Source of the DNA: an uncultured Bacteroidota bacterium
GTDB taxonomy: Bacteria; Bacteroidota; Bacteroidia; AKYH767-A; OLB10
Direction: 5' to 3'
Assembly: GCA_903922455.1 (NCBI GenBank)
Contig: CAIXTT010000349.1
Span: 1-32,668, forward strand
DNA: 32,668 nt
Shown here: one piece after another, positions 24,282-32,668 of the stretch
How the letters are laid out: each line of letters begins with the position of its first letter
How positions within the stretch are numbered: the first letter of the stretch is position 1
Made by a program: the position numbers and the translations under genes
The notes under the pieces: model-generated
The model's input: only the letters and a program-made list of their open reading frames with translations
Database searches by the model: none
What the model was told of the DNA's origin: nothing

Positions 24282-26207
24282 TTAATTTTTTATAGGTGTT
24301 GCACGAATAATAGGTGCATTCGCTTTTTTATCTATCATATGTGTTTTCAAAAATGTTTCCATCGCTTCATAAAACTCAAAACGATTTTCTTCGTTTCTAA
24401 AACCATGTCCTTCATTATCTTTTACCATGTATTGAACAATAATATTGTTTTTCTTTAATGCAGCAACTACTTGATCACTTTCATCTTTATTTACTCTTGG
24501 ATCTTTAGCTCCTTGCGCTATGAAAAGTGGACATTTAATTTTGTCAACATGAAACACAGGAGAATACTTATGCATCATCACGGAATCTTTTGGATCATTT
24601 GGATTTCCAACCATCGTGTACATCATTTCTAAATATGGTTTCCAATAAGGAGGAATCGTTTTCATAAACGAAAATAAGTTGGATACACCCACATAGTCAA
24701 TAGCACAAGTATACGTATCGGGAGTAAATGCAATGCCAGCCAATGTTGCATATCCGCCATACGATGCACCATAAATAGCTACACGTTTTGGATCTGCAAT
24801 ACCCTGATTCGTCAACCAATTAACACCATCGGAGATATCTCTTTGCATATCTTGTCCCCACTGTTTAAAGGAGGATTCCCAAAATGCTTTGCCATAACCA
24901 GTGCTTCCTCTAAAATTCATTTGTAAAACGGCATATCCTCTGTTTGCTAAAAATTGCACCTCGGGGTTCCATCCCCAGCTATCTCTAGCCCAAGGACCTC
25001 CATGCGGATTGATGACAACAGGTAAATTTTTTGCTTCTTTTACATTTTGCGGAAGAGTTAAATAGCCATGAATTGTTTTCCCATCTTTAGTTTCATAGCT
25101 GATTGGTTGCATATAGCACATATCACTTTCATTAATCCACGGACTTAATTCATGTAGTTTAGTTAATTTGTCAGTGGTCTTATCATAAAAATAATAAGCG
25201 CCTAAACTACGGTCACTATAGGTGCGCACTAAAAATTTGTCTTCATTTTTATTGCTGTTAGTTATGGCAACTCTATAACCTATAAGTTCTTCGGCGAGTC
25301 GAATATGCATTATCTCCGTTTGCTTATCAAAAAAGGCGTATTCATATTTATCTTTTTCTATTCCAATACTTGTAAGCACTTTTCTCTTTCGCGAATAACT
25401 TAAGTCAGAAACGTCAACTTCTTCGTCTTCAAAAAGTGTTTCAACTTCTTTTCCAGTCTTAATATCTAAGAGGACAATTGCCTGCTTATCACGTCCAATA
25501 TTAGAAGCGGCATACAGTTGCTTATTATCAAAGGTAAAGAAAAGCGGATTCGCTGATTCTCTAAAGTCAGTAGTGATGATTGTTGTAAAAGGATCACTTT
25601 CTTTTTCTCTAACCATTAAGCCAGTTTGAACGCCATCGGTTGTAGTTGCGGCTCTAATTTGTCCATTATGATCTGTTATCCATCCTGAAATATTTCCCGG
25701 ATTTTTTGCAACTAATTTCATGTCGCCCGTGGTAATATTCATTCTGTAAACATCAAAAACTTCAGGATTCTCTTTGTTCATTTCAATAAGAACTTCATTT
25801 GGAAAATCTTCAAGTTGATCAGTTATTGATACACGAACATCTTTAAATGGTGTTAAATCTTTTTCTGTTTTCCCGTCAGTAGAAGCTAAAAACAAATGGA
25901 AGTTTTCATCTCCACCAAAGTCACGTACATAGATAATGCTCGTATTATTTTTCCAGAAATAACCGTTAATATCACGATCCGTTAAACTGGTTACTCGAAC
26001 AGGTGTTGTTCCATTAATGGGAACTACATGGATGTTCATGCGATTGTTCCATGGAGCTAAGTAGGAAAGTTGATCTCCATCCGGCGAAATTTGAAATCGT
26101 GTTTTTTCAGCGTTTTTGAAAAAATCTTTGACAGGATATGTTTTCTGTGCGACTAAGGTGTTTGACATAATTAGGAGGCAACTAAATCCTATTAATTTTT
26201 TGAACAT
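24282..26207 (-). CDS. Exported S9-family serine peptidase (acylaminoacyl/prolyl oligopeptidase-like)
   Basis: A 641-aa peptidase with a signal peptide (MFKKLIGFSC to VAQ, 1-21), so periplasmic. Residues ~30-370 form a propeller-like N-terminal domain with strands such as RFQISPDGDQLSYLAPW. The alpha/beta-hydrolase domain follows: oxyanion region NPHGGPWARDSWGW, nucleophile S482 in YGASYGGYA, D569 in GAKDPRV and H601 in NEGHGF, a complete triad. The family cleaves short peptides or acyl-peptides; the exact specificity is not visible. It stands alone with its own terminator and a divergent neighbour (DUF5606). Confidence 0.92.
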   Translation of the reverse strand: MFKKLIGFSCLLIMSNTLVAQKTYPVKDFFKNAEKTRFQISPDGDQLSYLAPWNNRMNIHVVPINGTTPVRVTSLTDRDINGYFWKNNTSIIYVRDFGGDENFHLFLASTDGKTEKDLTPFKDVRVSITDQLEDFPNEVLIEMNKENPEVFDVYRMNITTGDMKLVAKNPGNISGWITDHNGQIRAATTTDGVQTGLMVREKESDPFTTIITTDFRESANPLFFTFDNKQLYAASNIGRDKQAIVLLDIKTGKEVETLFEDEEVDVSDLSYSRKRKVLTSIGIEKDKYEYAFFDKQTEIMHIRLAEELIGYRVAITNSNKNEDKFLVRTYSDRSLGAYYFYDKTTDKLTKLHELSPWINESDMCYMQPISYETKDGKTIHGYLTLPQNVKEAKNLPVVINPHGGPWARDSWGWNPEVQFLANRGYAVLQMNFRGSTGYGKAFWESSFKQWGQDMQRDISDGVNWLTNQGIADPKRVAIYGASYGGYATLAGIAFTPDTYTCAIDYVGVSNLFSFMKTIPPYWKPYLEMMYTMVGNPNDPKDSVMMHKYSPVFHVDKIKCPLFIAQGAKDPRVNKDESDQVVAALKKNNIIVQYMVKDNEGHGFRNEENRFEFYEAMETFLKTHMIDKKANAPIIRATPIKN

Positions 26208-26348
26208 ATTTTAGGTGTTTTAAGAAGTGCTAAATTAATATTTTTCATGTAATGTGCAGTGTTTTCTCTTTTGAATAGTTGTAATCACTTGATGGAATGA
26301 ATTATCGGGATAATCGGATAGGAAGCGGTTTATATAATTAAGATTGCT

Positions 26349-26356
26349 TATTTTTG
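26349..26356 (+). promoter_or_regulatory. -7 box upstream of the DUF5606 gene
   Basis: TATTTTTG, an exact TAnnTTTG match, lies 17 nt before the ATG. The region about 18 nt further upstream reads GTTTA, only a weak -33 element. Confidence 0.45.
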
Positions 26357-26373
26357 TGCCCTAATTTAATTAC

Positions 26374-26937
26374 ATGAGTTTCGAAAAAATTATATCAATT
26401 CCGGGCATGAGTGGTCTTTTTAAGATGGTAGCTCAAATGCGAAATGGCGGATTCGTCGTTGAATCTTTACTTGATGGTCGTCGTCAACCTGTTTCTTCTA
26501 CGCAGAGAATCACTATGTTAAAAGATATTGCGGTTTTTACTACGGATGAGGACATTCCTCTTTATGATGTTTTTAAAAAAATGAAGGAACAAGATGCAAT
26601 CGCTTCTAAAGTTCCAGCGAAAGCCGATACTTCAGAGTTGAAAGCATCTTTGAAGAAGATATTGCCCGATTTTGATGATGAACGCGTTCATGCATCAGAT
26701 ATTCGTAAGATGTTTTTGTGGTATAATTTGGTAAAGGAAGATGTGGGGACGGAAGATTCGGATGCAGCTATGAAAACTGAAATCGATGGTGAAGCATCAG
26801 AAGTGAATGCAAACATCAACGAAGAAGTTGCGGTTGAAGAACCAGTGAAAAAGAAGGCCGTGAAGAAGAAGAAAGATGATGTAACTGATGAAGAAGAAGC
26901 TCCAGCACCCAAGAAAAAAGCTGCTAAAACAGCATAA
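26374..26937 (+). CDS. DUF5606 protein with Lys/Ala-rich tail
   Basis: A 187-aa cytosolic protein of the Bacteroidota-specific DUF5606 family, recognised from its N-terminal blocks ISIPGMSGLFKMVAQMRNGG and FVVESLLDGRRQPV. The conserved domain covers about residues 1-120 and includes a helical segment with LPDFDDERVHASDIRKMF. Residues ~125-187 are low-complexity, first acidic and then runs of lysine with alanine and proline ending KKKAAKTA, reminiscent of histone H1-like tails. Function is unknown; the tail suggests nucleic acid contact but proves nothing. It is monocistronic, with a clear terminator. Confidence 0.85.
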   Translation: MSFEKIISIPGMSGLFKMVAQMRNGGFVVESLLDGRRQPVSSTQRITMLKDIAVFTTDEDIPLYDVFKKMKEQDAIASKVPAKADTSELKASLKKILPDFDDERVHASDIRKMFLWYNLVKEDVGTEDSDAAMKTEIDGEASEVNANINEEVAVEEPVKKKAVKKKKDDVTDEEEAPAPKKKAAKTA

Positions 26938-26969
26938 GCGAATGAATAATTAAGCAATTTAAAATAGTT

Positions 26970-26993
26970 AGCCGACCTTAGGTCGGCTTTTTT
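26970..26993 (+). terminator. Intrinsic terminator after the DUF5606 gene
   Basis: AGCCGACC, loop TTA, GGTCGGCT followed by a run of six T: an 8-bp GC-rich stem 32 nt beyond the stop codon. Confidence 0.88.
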
Positions 26994-27055
26994 GCTTTTC
27001 ACGTATTGCTGTTTAATTCTTTTTTTAATTTTTATGAGTTAGCCTTTGCTAAGAT

Positions 27056-27063
27056 TATCTTCG
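27056..27063 (+). promoter_or_regulatory. Possible -7 box for the M3 peptidase gene
   Basis: TATCTTCG, one mismatch to TAnnTTTG, 21 nt before the ATG at 27085. If used, it excludes a TTG start at 27046, which would lie upstream of the transcription start. Confidence 0.35.
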
Positions 27064-27084
27064 TATAAATTTTATAGAAAGCCT

Positions 27085-28806
27085 ATGTTAAATAATGATG
27101 CTCTTGTTCTTGACCGTGACTATTTGCCTGAAAAAATAGAAGTGAGTGATTGGCAGGTTGTTGAATCCTACTTTCATGAACTTCTTAGCAGAAAAATACA
27201 AAGTGTTGAAGAGTTGAAAATATGGCTTCGTAATCGAAGTGAAATAGAAGCATTTCTTCAAGAAGAATTGGGTTGGCGATATATTCGCATGAGTTGCGAT
27301 ACAGCGAACGAAGAGTATTCTACTGCTTTTAATTTTTTTGTAGGCGAGATTCAACCTAAAATTGCTCCATTAAGTCATCAACTCGATCAGTTTTTATTAA
27401 GTAATGCATTCCTCTCTCAATTAAATGGTCGACCGTACGAAATTCTGTTGCGTCAAGTGAAAAAGAGAGTGGAAATTTTTAGAGAAACAAATGTTCCTCT
27501 TTTCGCCGAATTGCAGCAAAAGGAACAAGAGTTTTCTTCAATCTCAGGAGCCATGAGTATAGATTGGGAAGGGCAAGAAATTACGTTGCAACAAGCCAGT
27601 AATTTTTTAGAACAAGACGATCGTAATAAACGCGAACAAGTTTATAAGAAGATTATGGCCCGTAGAGCAATGGACGCCAATCGACTCGATGATTTGATGA
27701 ATGAATTGCTTCGGAGTCGTAATGAAATAGCAGCGAACGCGGATTTTAAAGATTTTAGAGATTTTATGTTCGCTAGCCTCGGAAGGTTTGATTATGATGC
27801 GAATGATTGTATTCAGTTTCATGAAGCTGTAGAAAAATTTCTTGTGCCTATTAATGAAAGAATTGATGCACATCATCGAAAAGAATTAAATCTTGATGTG
27901 TTAAAACCATGGGATGTTTCGGCTGCGGTGAAAGGTAAAATCCCTCTTCAACCTTTTTCGTCTACCGAAGATGCTATGACGAAAACCATTGCTTGCTTTC
28001 ATGAAATTGATCCCTTCTTAGGATCTTGCATGTCTCAGATGAAGAAAGCAAATCGAATTGATCTGGATTCGAGAAAAGGGAAAGCGCCTGGTGGGTATAA
28101 TTATCCTCTCTACGAGACCGGACTTCCTTTCATCTTTATGAATTCCACGAATAGTCTGCGCGATATGGTGACTTTAGTTCACGAAGGGGGTCATGCCGTT
28201 CAATCCATTGTGGATCGACCTCTAGAATTAGTCGATTTTAAAAATTTGCCCAGCGAAATTGCAGAGTTGGCTTCTATGTCGATGGAATTAATTTCTATGG
28301 AGCACTGGCATCATTATTTTGAGACTGAACAAGAGTTGAAAATGGCTAAAAGGAAGCATTTGGAAGATGTATTGAAAGGCTTGCCATGGATTGCTTGCGT
28401 TGATGCTTTTCAACATTGGATTTATACGAATCCGAACCATTCAGTGGAAGAAAGAACGGATGCTTGGTCGAAAACGTATGAACGATTTGCCAGTAAATCG
28501 GTAGATTGGTCTGGTGTGGAGTCGGTGAAAAAATTGCTTTGGCAAAAACAACTTCATATTTATGAAGTTCCATTTTATTACATAGAATACGGATTTGCTC
28601 AGTTAGGCGCCATTGCAATGTGGAGGAATTATAGGTTAAATCCTTCGCAAACGATTAATCAGTACTTAGATGCATTAAAAATGGGATACACCGCTTCCAT
28701 CGCTGAAGTATATGAAAGGGCAGGTGTTCGCTTCGATTTTTCAGAAGATTATATCCGAGAATTAGCCGGTTTTGTGAATGAAGAATGGGAGAAATTGATT
28801 GATTAA
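27085..28806 (+). CDS. M3-family oligoendopeptidase (PepF-like)
   Basis: A 573-aa zinc metallopeptidase that degrades oligopeptides in the cytosol. HEGGH, the HExxH motif, is at residues 366-370, with the downstream glutamate in EIAELASMSMELIS as third ligand, and the region APGGYNYPLYETGLPFIFMN just before the site is typical of the M3B clan. No signal peptide is present. I chose ATG 27085 over an in-frame TTG at 27046: the extra 13 residues do not look conserved, and a possible -7 box lies between the two. The gene follows DUF5606 after a terminator and is probably transcribed on its own. Confidence 0.9.
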   Translation: MLNNDALVLDRDYLPEKIEVSDWQVVESYFHELLSRKIQSVEELKIWLRNRSEIEAFLQEELGWRYIRMSCDTANEEYSTAFNFFVGEIQPKIAPLSHQLDQFLLSNAFLSQLNGRPYEILLRQVKKRVEIFRETNVPLFAELQQKEQEFSSISGAMSIDWEGQEITLQQASNFLEQDDRNKREQVYKKIMARRAMDANRLDDLMNELLRSRNEIAANADFKDFRDFMFASLGRFDYDANDCIQFHEAVEKFLVPINERIDAHHRKELNLDVLKPWDVSAAVKGKIPLQPFSSTEDAMTKTIACFHEIDPFLGSCMSQMKKANRIDLDSRKGKAPGGYNYPLYETGLPFIFMNSTNSLRDMVTLVHEGGHAVQSIVDRPLELVDFKNLPSEIAELASMSMELISMEHWHHYFETEQELKMAKRKHLEDVLKGLPWIACVDAFQHWIYTNPNHSVEERTDAWSKTYERFASKSVDWSGVESVKKLLWQKQLHIYEVPFYYIEYGFAQLGAIAMWRNYRLNPSQTINQYLDALKMGYTASIAEVYERAGVRFDFSEDYIRELAGFVNEEWEKLID

Positions 28807-28950
28807 TAGTTCTTTACTTTAATCTTCTTTTTAGATTTCTTTACCTAAATGGATTGGCGAAATGGAAAAGACTCTTTTTAGACTAATTTATCTGAAAAAA
28901 TAGTAACTTTTTCGATTAAAAAACGAATAAGTGGAGTTAGATAAAAAACA

Positions 28951-31881
28951 ATGTTTGTTATAAACGCATTTGCAGGTTTAATGATTGGCTTGAGCATTGT
29001 GCTCTTGCTGGTGATTCTGTATTTGTGGTTAGGTCGCAAAAAGAAGAAGCCTGTGGAGGATTCTTTTAGTGCGCTCTTCGAACAGCAGCCTGAGGCGTGG
29101 CTCATCATGGATGGAATTTCATTGAAAACCATTAAAGCCAATCAAAAAGCCATGAATATGTTTGGCATCTTTCGTCCTCAATTTTTGCATCAACTTACTT
29201 TTAGAAAGTTGTTTCAGGAAGATTTGTCGGAAGATGAAGCGATGCTCTTAGTGAATGCAGTTGATAATAATACGTTCGTGAATAAAGTACTCGATTGCCG
29301 AAGTTTGCAAGGGCGTATTTTTAAGGTGAATGTAAGCATCAGCAGAGTCCATGAAGGAAATTTATTTTGTCGCTTTGCAGATCCACTTGAAGTTGCACTC
29401 CCAATGCAACTGCTCGATGAACCCAATGGAATAAACGCATCTGAACTAATTTCTCATCCCATCTCTTCTCCTAATGCTTTGCAAGAAGAGACGCGTTCAT
29501 CTGCAAAAAGAGAAAATGAAAAAGCATTAAGTGCGCAGGAATCTTTTAATGAAGATATTTTTAAATCAACGAGTGATGCCATTGCACTTATTGGAGAGAA
29601 TCAAGAGTTTGTAGAGGTAAATGAAGCCTTTGCTCAACTTACAGGTTATGCTATTGATGAATTGAAAGCGTTGAATTTTGATCAACTGATTCATCCCATC
29701 GACTCTAATGCCCATCAGCAATGGTTTAGCGATCTTTTAGCAGGGAAATTCAGAATTAATCGCACCGAAAGGAAAGTGTTGAGAAAAGATGGTAAGCAAT
29801 CAAACCTTGAATTTTTAGGAGCTGTTTTACCGAAAAGAAATGCTGTAGTGATTTCAGCACTTGATAATAGCGAAGTGCGTCAAAAACAACATCTATTATT
29901 GCAGAATCGCGAAAATCTTTTAGCACTCATCGAGAATACGGGAGAAGCTATACTATCACTCGATGCGCTCGGGCATATTACTATAGTCAATAAACATTAT
30001 CGATCACTTTTTTTCACTGCAACCGGATTTGAATTGAATGAAGGAGCTTTTTATGAAGAACAACTTCCCAAAGAAAAAAGAGCATTGTGGAAGGAAAATT
30101 TCCGCAAGGTTTTACAAGGGAAAACGGTAAGTTATAGAGAGGAACTGAAGGATGACAACGACGATTTGCTGATGTATGAGATTCTATTGTATCCTGTGAA
30201 TGATGAATCGGGATTAACAACAGGAGTATCTTTTTCCGGACGTAATATTACTGATCGAATTAAACAGGAAGAAGCATTGAAGGAAGCACGCGATAAGGCT
30301 GAAAACGCAACGAGTGCTAAGTCTGAGTTTTTAGCAGTGATGAGTCACGAAATTCGTACGCCTCTTAATGGATTGATTGGTATGTCGGATTTGTTGAATA
30401 CTACTAACCTAAATAGCGAACAAAAGGAATTTGTAGATGTGATTCGCTTGAGTGGTGAAACCTTGTTGCAATTGATAAGTGACATCCTCGATTTTTCTAA
30501 AATTGAAGCGAGTAAAATGCAACTTGAATATGCTCCTTTCAGACTGGAGGAAGTGGTTAACGAAGTCGTTACAATTTTATCGGGAAAAGCAAAAGAGAAA
30601 AATCTAAAGTTAATCCCAAATGTACATGACGATGTTCCTACCTATATTATTGGCGATAGATCTCGTTTGCGTCAAGTACTGATGAATCTTATTGGGAATG
30701 CTATTAAGTTTACACATCAAGGTAGCGTAACAGTTGAGATCAAGAAACAGAAAGAATTGCATGGAGAAGTATCACTTGAGTTTTCAGTTAGCGACACCGG
30801 CATTGGTATTGAAAAAGAAGCAGCAGAGAAACTATTCACAGCATACACCCAAGCCGCCCCATCTACGTACAGGAAATATGGAGGTACTGGACTAGGTCTC
30901 ACCATTTGTAAAATGTTGGTTGATTTGATGGGTGGAAAGATTTGGGTGGAGAGTGAAATAGGAAAAGGTAGCATATTTTATTTTTCATTCTTATCTCGCG
31001 TCGCGGATAGTAATGAAGTATATCAGTCAGCACAAGTAGAGCTAGAAGAAGTGGTAAGACCATTTACTTCTGAGGGGAAACCGGAATTAACCGTAAATAA
31101 GAATATTCAAATTCTGCTTGCCGAAGACAATGATATCAATCGTTTATTAGCAGGTAAATTGTTTGAAAGATTGGGTTATTCCATTCATGCGGTTACCAAT
31201 GGAAAAGAAGCATATCAAGCAGTGAAGAATCGAAATTATGATCTTGTTTTTATGGATGTACAGATGCCAGAATGGGATGGTCTGGAAGCTACTCAAAGAA
31301 TACGCGCAGAGCTTCCGAGTCAGCAACAACCCATTATTATTGCTATGACGGCTTTTGCGGGTGATGATGATAAAGTACTTTGCGCAAAGGCTGGAATGGA
31401 TGATTATTTATCGAAACCTATCAGTTTGGATGATATTGAGAAAATGATCTTGAAATGGTCGAATGTAAATAAGAGTCAAATTTTTGAAAATAATATGAAA
31501 CGTAAAACAGATTTAAAGGAAGAGGAAACGCTTTTGATCAATCAAGCAGCCATAAAACGACTTATGGATATCGGTAAACAAACCGATCCAGGCTTTTTGC
31601 AACAAGTGCTCGATATGTTCATCAAGCAAGCTCCTGTCGATATTGAAAACATCGTGCAAGGGTTTGAGCGCGGCGATTTCGCCTTGATGTGGAAATCAGC
31701 CCATAAACTGAAAGGAACCTGCCTCAATATTGGAGCGCAACGTCTTTCCGTAACGTGCAAAGAGATCGAAAAGAAAGGTCGAAATCTTGAGAATTCGGGT
31801 CTTTTGGGTTTGTGTATGCAATTGGATAATGAATATAAAGCCACCGTTGAAGAACTAAAAAATCTTTTCCATTACAATTAA
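28951..31881 (+). CDS. Hybrid sensor histidine kinase with PAS, receiver and Hpt domains
   Basis: A 976-aa phosphorelay kinase. One N-terminal membrane segment (about 7-27) is followed directly by cytosolic domains: a degenerate PAS-like region (35-150), two clearer PAS domains (about 200-310 and 320-435), HisKA with H466 in SHEIRTPLNG, HATPase with N583, DTGIGIE (615-621) and GGTGLGL (644-650), a receiver (718-838) with D769 in FMDVQMP, T800 and K822, and a C-terminal Hpt with H918 in SAHKLKGTC. All phosphotransfer residues are present, but there is no periplasmic sensor and no DNA-binding output. The Hpt presumably passes phosphate to a separate regulator elsewhere. Nothing nearby encodes one; rpsU follows. 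Confidence 0.95.
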   Translation: MFVINAFAGLMIGLSIVLLLVILYLWLGRKKKKPVEDSFSALFEQQPEAWLIMDGISLKTIKANQKAMNMFGIFRPQFLHQLTFRKLFQEDLSEDEAMLLVNAVDNNTFVNKVLDCRSLQGRIFKVNVSISRVHEGNLFCRFADPLEVALPMQLLDEPNGINASELISHPISSPNALQEETRSSAKRENEKALSAQESFNEDIFKSTSDAIALIGENQEFVEVNEAFAQLTGYAIDELKALNFDQLIHPIDSNAHQQWFSDLLAGKFRINRTERKVLRKDGKQSNLEFLGAVLPKRNAVVISALDNSEVRQKQHLLLQNRENLLALIENTGEAILSLDALGHITIVNKHYRSLFFTATGFELNEGAFYEEQLPKEKRALWKENFRKVLQGKTVSYREELKDDNDDLLMYEILLYPVNDESGLTTGVSFSGRNITDRIKQEEALKEARDKAENATSAKSEFLAVMSHEIRTPLNGLIGMSDLLNTTNLNSEQKEFVDVIRLSGETLLQLISDILDFSKIEASKMQLEYAPFRLEEVVNEVVTILSGKAKEKNLKLIPNVHDDVPTYIIGDRSRLRQVLMNLIGNAIKFTHQGSVTVEIKKQKELHGEVSLEFSVSDTGIGIEKEAAEKLFTAYTQAAPSTYRKYGGTGLGLTICKMLVDLMGGKIWVESEIGKGSIFYFSFLSRVADSNEVYQSAQVELEEVVRPFTSEGKPELTVNKNIQILLAEDNDINRLLAGKLFERLGYSIHAVTNGKEAYQAVKNRNYDLVFMDVQMPEWDGLEATQRIRAELPSQQQPIIIAMTAFAGDDDKVLCAKAGMDDYLSKPISLDDIEKMILKWSNVNKSQIFENNMKRKTDLKEEETLLINQAAIKRLMDIGKQTDPGFLQQVLDMFIKQAPVDIENIVQGFERGDFALMWKSAHKLKGTCLNIGAQRLSVTCKEIEKKGRNLENSGLLGLCMQLDNEYKATVEELKNLFHYN

Positions 31882-31962
31882 AAAGCTGAAAATCAAATAT
31901 TATTGATAAAATAGACCTAAAAGCAAGAGATTTGCACATCGATAATTTTAATTCATTTTCCC

Positions 31963-31992
31963 TTGTTTTAAATCATTCCCTGTGTATCTTTG
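31963..31992 (+). promoter_or_regulatory. Predicted rpsU promoter
   Basis: TTG at 31963-31965, a 19-nt spacer, then TATCTTTG at 31985-31992: the best match in the window to the Bacteroidota -33/-7 promoter. It sits about 20 nt before the rpsU ATG. Confidence 0.65.
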
Positions 31993-32013
31993 CATTCCAA
32001 TTAAAATTTGAAC

Positions 32014-32208
32014 ATGATCATAGTCCCGATTAAAGAAAACGAAACAATCGACAAAGCACTTAAGAAGTACAAGAAGAAGTTTGAAAAGACGGGCACTGTA
32101 AAGCAATTGCGCGCACGTCAAGCATTTGAGAAGCCTTCTATTACCCGTCGTACTGAAATCAAGAAAGCGGTGTATAAGAACTTGATGCACTCTAATATAG
32201 AAATTTAA
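32014..32208 (+). CDS. rpsU: Small ribosomal subunit protein bS21
   Basis: A 64-aa basic protein of the 30S subunit. The start MIIVPIKENETIDKALKKYK and the KKFEKTG stretch match the S21 family N-terminus (VKEGESIDRALKRYKRKF in relatives, from memory), and the central RARQAFEKPSITRRTEIKKA is equally typical. I start it at ATG 32014 rather than the in-frame TTG at 32008, because homologues begin at this methionine. It has its own promoter and terminator. In Bacteroidota S21 is known to contribute to sequestering the anti-Shine-Dalgarno sequence, in line with the scarcity of Shine-Dalgarno sites seen here. Confidence 0.95.
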   Translation: MIIVPIKENETIDKALKKYKKKFEKTGTVKQLRARQAFEKPSITRRTEIKKAVYKNLMHSNIEI

Positions 32209-32229
32209 TTTCTTATTCCAGATATTTAT

Positions 32230-32268
32230 AATCCGGGTTCCCAAAGAGCTCGGATTTTTCTTTTTTTA
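32230..32268 (+). terminator. Intrinsic terminator after rpsU
   Basis: AATCCGGGTTC pairs with GAGCTCGGATT (11 bp including two G:T pairs) around CCAAA, followed by TTTCTTTTTTT. The hairpin starts 21 nt beyond the rpsU stop. Confidence 0.8.
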
Positions 32269-32595
32269 TATTTTGATATTGCTCATTCTTATAGGAAAGA
32301 ACAAGAAATAATTTTTTCTCGTCTTTAGTAGGAAAAGCCTCATTTTTTTGATCATTGAAATGTGTAAAAACATTCTATATTTTATTCTCAATTCGGTCTT
32401 TTCGTATGTATCTTTACTTTGTACTGCTTAGGTTGTGCTACAAACTGAGTACTACGGAGGTTAAGGTCGCGAAGTAGTAAAACATAAAATCACTAGGGGA
32501 TTTAATATCTAATGTCACCTATGTCATGTTAGCCGTCAGTTTGGCGAAACGTGTGAGAATTTAATAAACTAAAATAACAATTTAATACAAAATAT
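32269..32595. other. Long non-coding stretch before the last gene
   Basis: About 330 bp with no gene, tRNA or recognised riboswitch. TATCTTTAC near 32408 and TTACTTTG near 32414 resemble -7 boxes; starting there would give the next gene a leader of 170 nt or more. TACTAC and GTAGTA (about 32450-32481) can pair across an 18-nt loop, a weak hairpin. I cannot assign a function. Confidence 0.35.
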
Positions 32596-32668
32596 ATGAG
32601 ACAAATTTTATTAATTCAGACCATTATACTAATTTGTATAAATGGCTACAGTCAAACATTAAATTTCA
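32596..32668 (+). CDS. Partial exported protein, cut by the window end
   Basis: Only the first 24 codons are present: MRQILLIQTIILICINGYSQ followed by TLNF. The basic start, hydrophobic core and GYSQ cleavage region form a typical Bacteroidota signal peptide, so an exported protein begins here. Nothing of the mature domain is visible, so no function can be given. No TAnnTTTG box is close to the ATG. Confidence 0.65.
   Translation, partial: MRQILLIQTIILICINGYSQTLNF

Noticed and set aside
27046-27084. TTG start giving the M3 peptidase 13 extra residues
   Set aside because: Non-ATG, unconserved-looking residues, and a possible -7 box lies between it and the ATG at 27085.
32008-32013. TTG start for rpsU
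   Set aside because: S21 proteins begin at the methionine encoded at 32014; the two extra residues have no support.
32220-32260. Possible tRNA-like GGTTC sequence after rpsU
   Set aside because: It is part of the rpsU terminator stem; no acceptor, D or anticodon arms can be formed around it.

Overview
This 32.7 kb AT-rich chromosomal window comes from a member of the Bacteroidota. The evidence is a type IX secretion C-terminal domain on one protein, a DUF5606 protein, a DUF2723 membrane protein, TAnnTTTG-type -7 promoter boxes, few Shine-Dalgarno sequences, and a futalosine hydrolase (mqnB, futalosine route to menaquinone). The last point favours a Chitinophagales/Cytophagales-like lineage over a typical Flavobacterium, but I cannot place it further. 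All genes look chromosomal. I see no phage, plasmid, insertion sequence, CRISPR array, tRNA or rRNA.

Layout. (1) 328-3713, minus: probable operon queD/PTPS-folE-fabD-purB (pterin/queuosine precursor, fatty acid initiation, purines), with a promoter at 3750-3781. (2) 3904-5825, plus: mqnB and an exported von Willebrand A protein. (3) 6013-11824, minus: psd, a glutamate dehydrogenase, then a spermidine-synthase-like gene, a DUF2723 GT-C-like membrane protein and a membrane-anchored HExxH aminopeptidase; the last two overlap by 4 bp. (4) 11970-13433, plus: pepD. (5) 13769-24075: fadE, fadA and fadN of fatty-acid beta-oxidation, in the order and strand of the Bacillus fadNAE operon but spread over 10 kb, with sua5 (opposite strand), a seven-repeat T9SS-exported protein and a MORN-repeat protein between them. 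(6) 24282-26207, minus: an exported S9 peptidase. (7) 26374-32208, plus: DUF5606, an M3 oligoendopeptidase, a large hybrid histidine kinase and rpsU. A partial exported protein begins at 32596 and runs off the window.

The genes are mostly housekeeping; the unusual material is between them. All three convergent intergenic regions, and the 3' flank of purB, carry word-like repeats or palindromes, while none of the four divergent promoter regions does. Several are tandem heptamers (TTRGATT/TTAGTTG, TAGCTTC, GTGAATT classes) whose units contain a stop codon in the direction of the adjacent gene. Seven is not a multiple of three, so successive units put stops in successive frames, and three genes (purB, psd, pepD) use a stop codon that is itself in phase with the array. 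Other elements are two copies of a four-unit ATCCG array, a GC-rich four-unit array, a 48-bp perfect palindrome, and a truncated exported ORF that ends inside a heptamer array. I consider these 3'-end heptamer arrays the best candidate for something undescribed.
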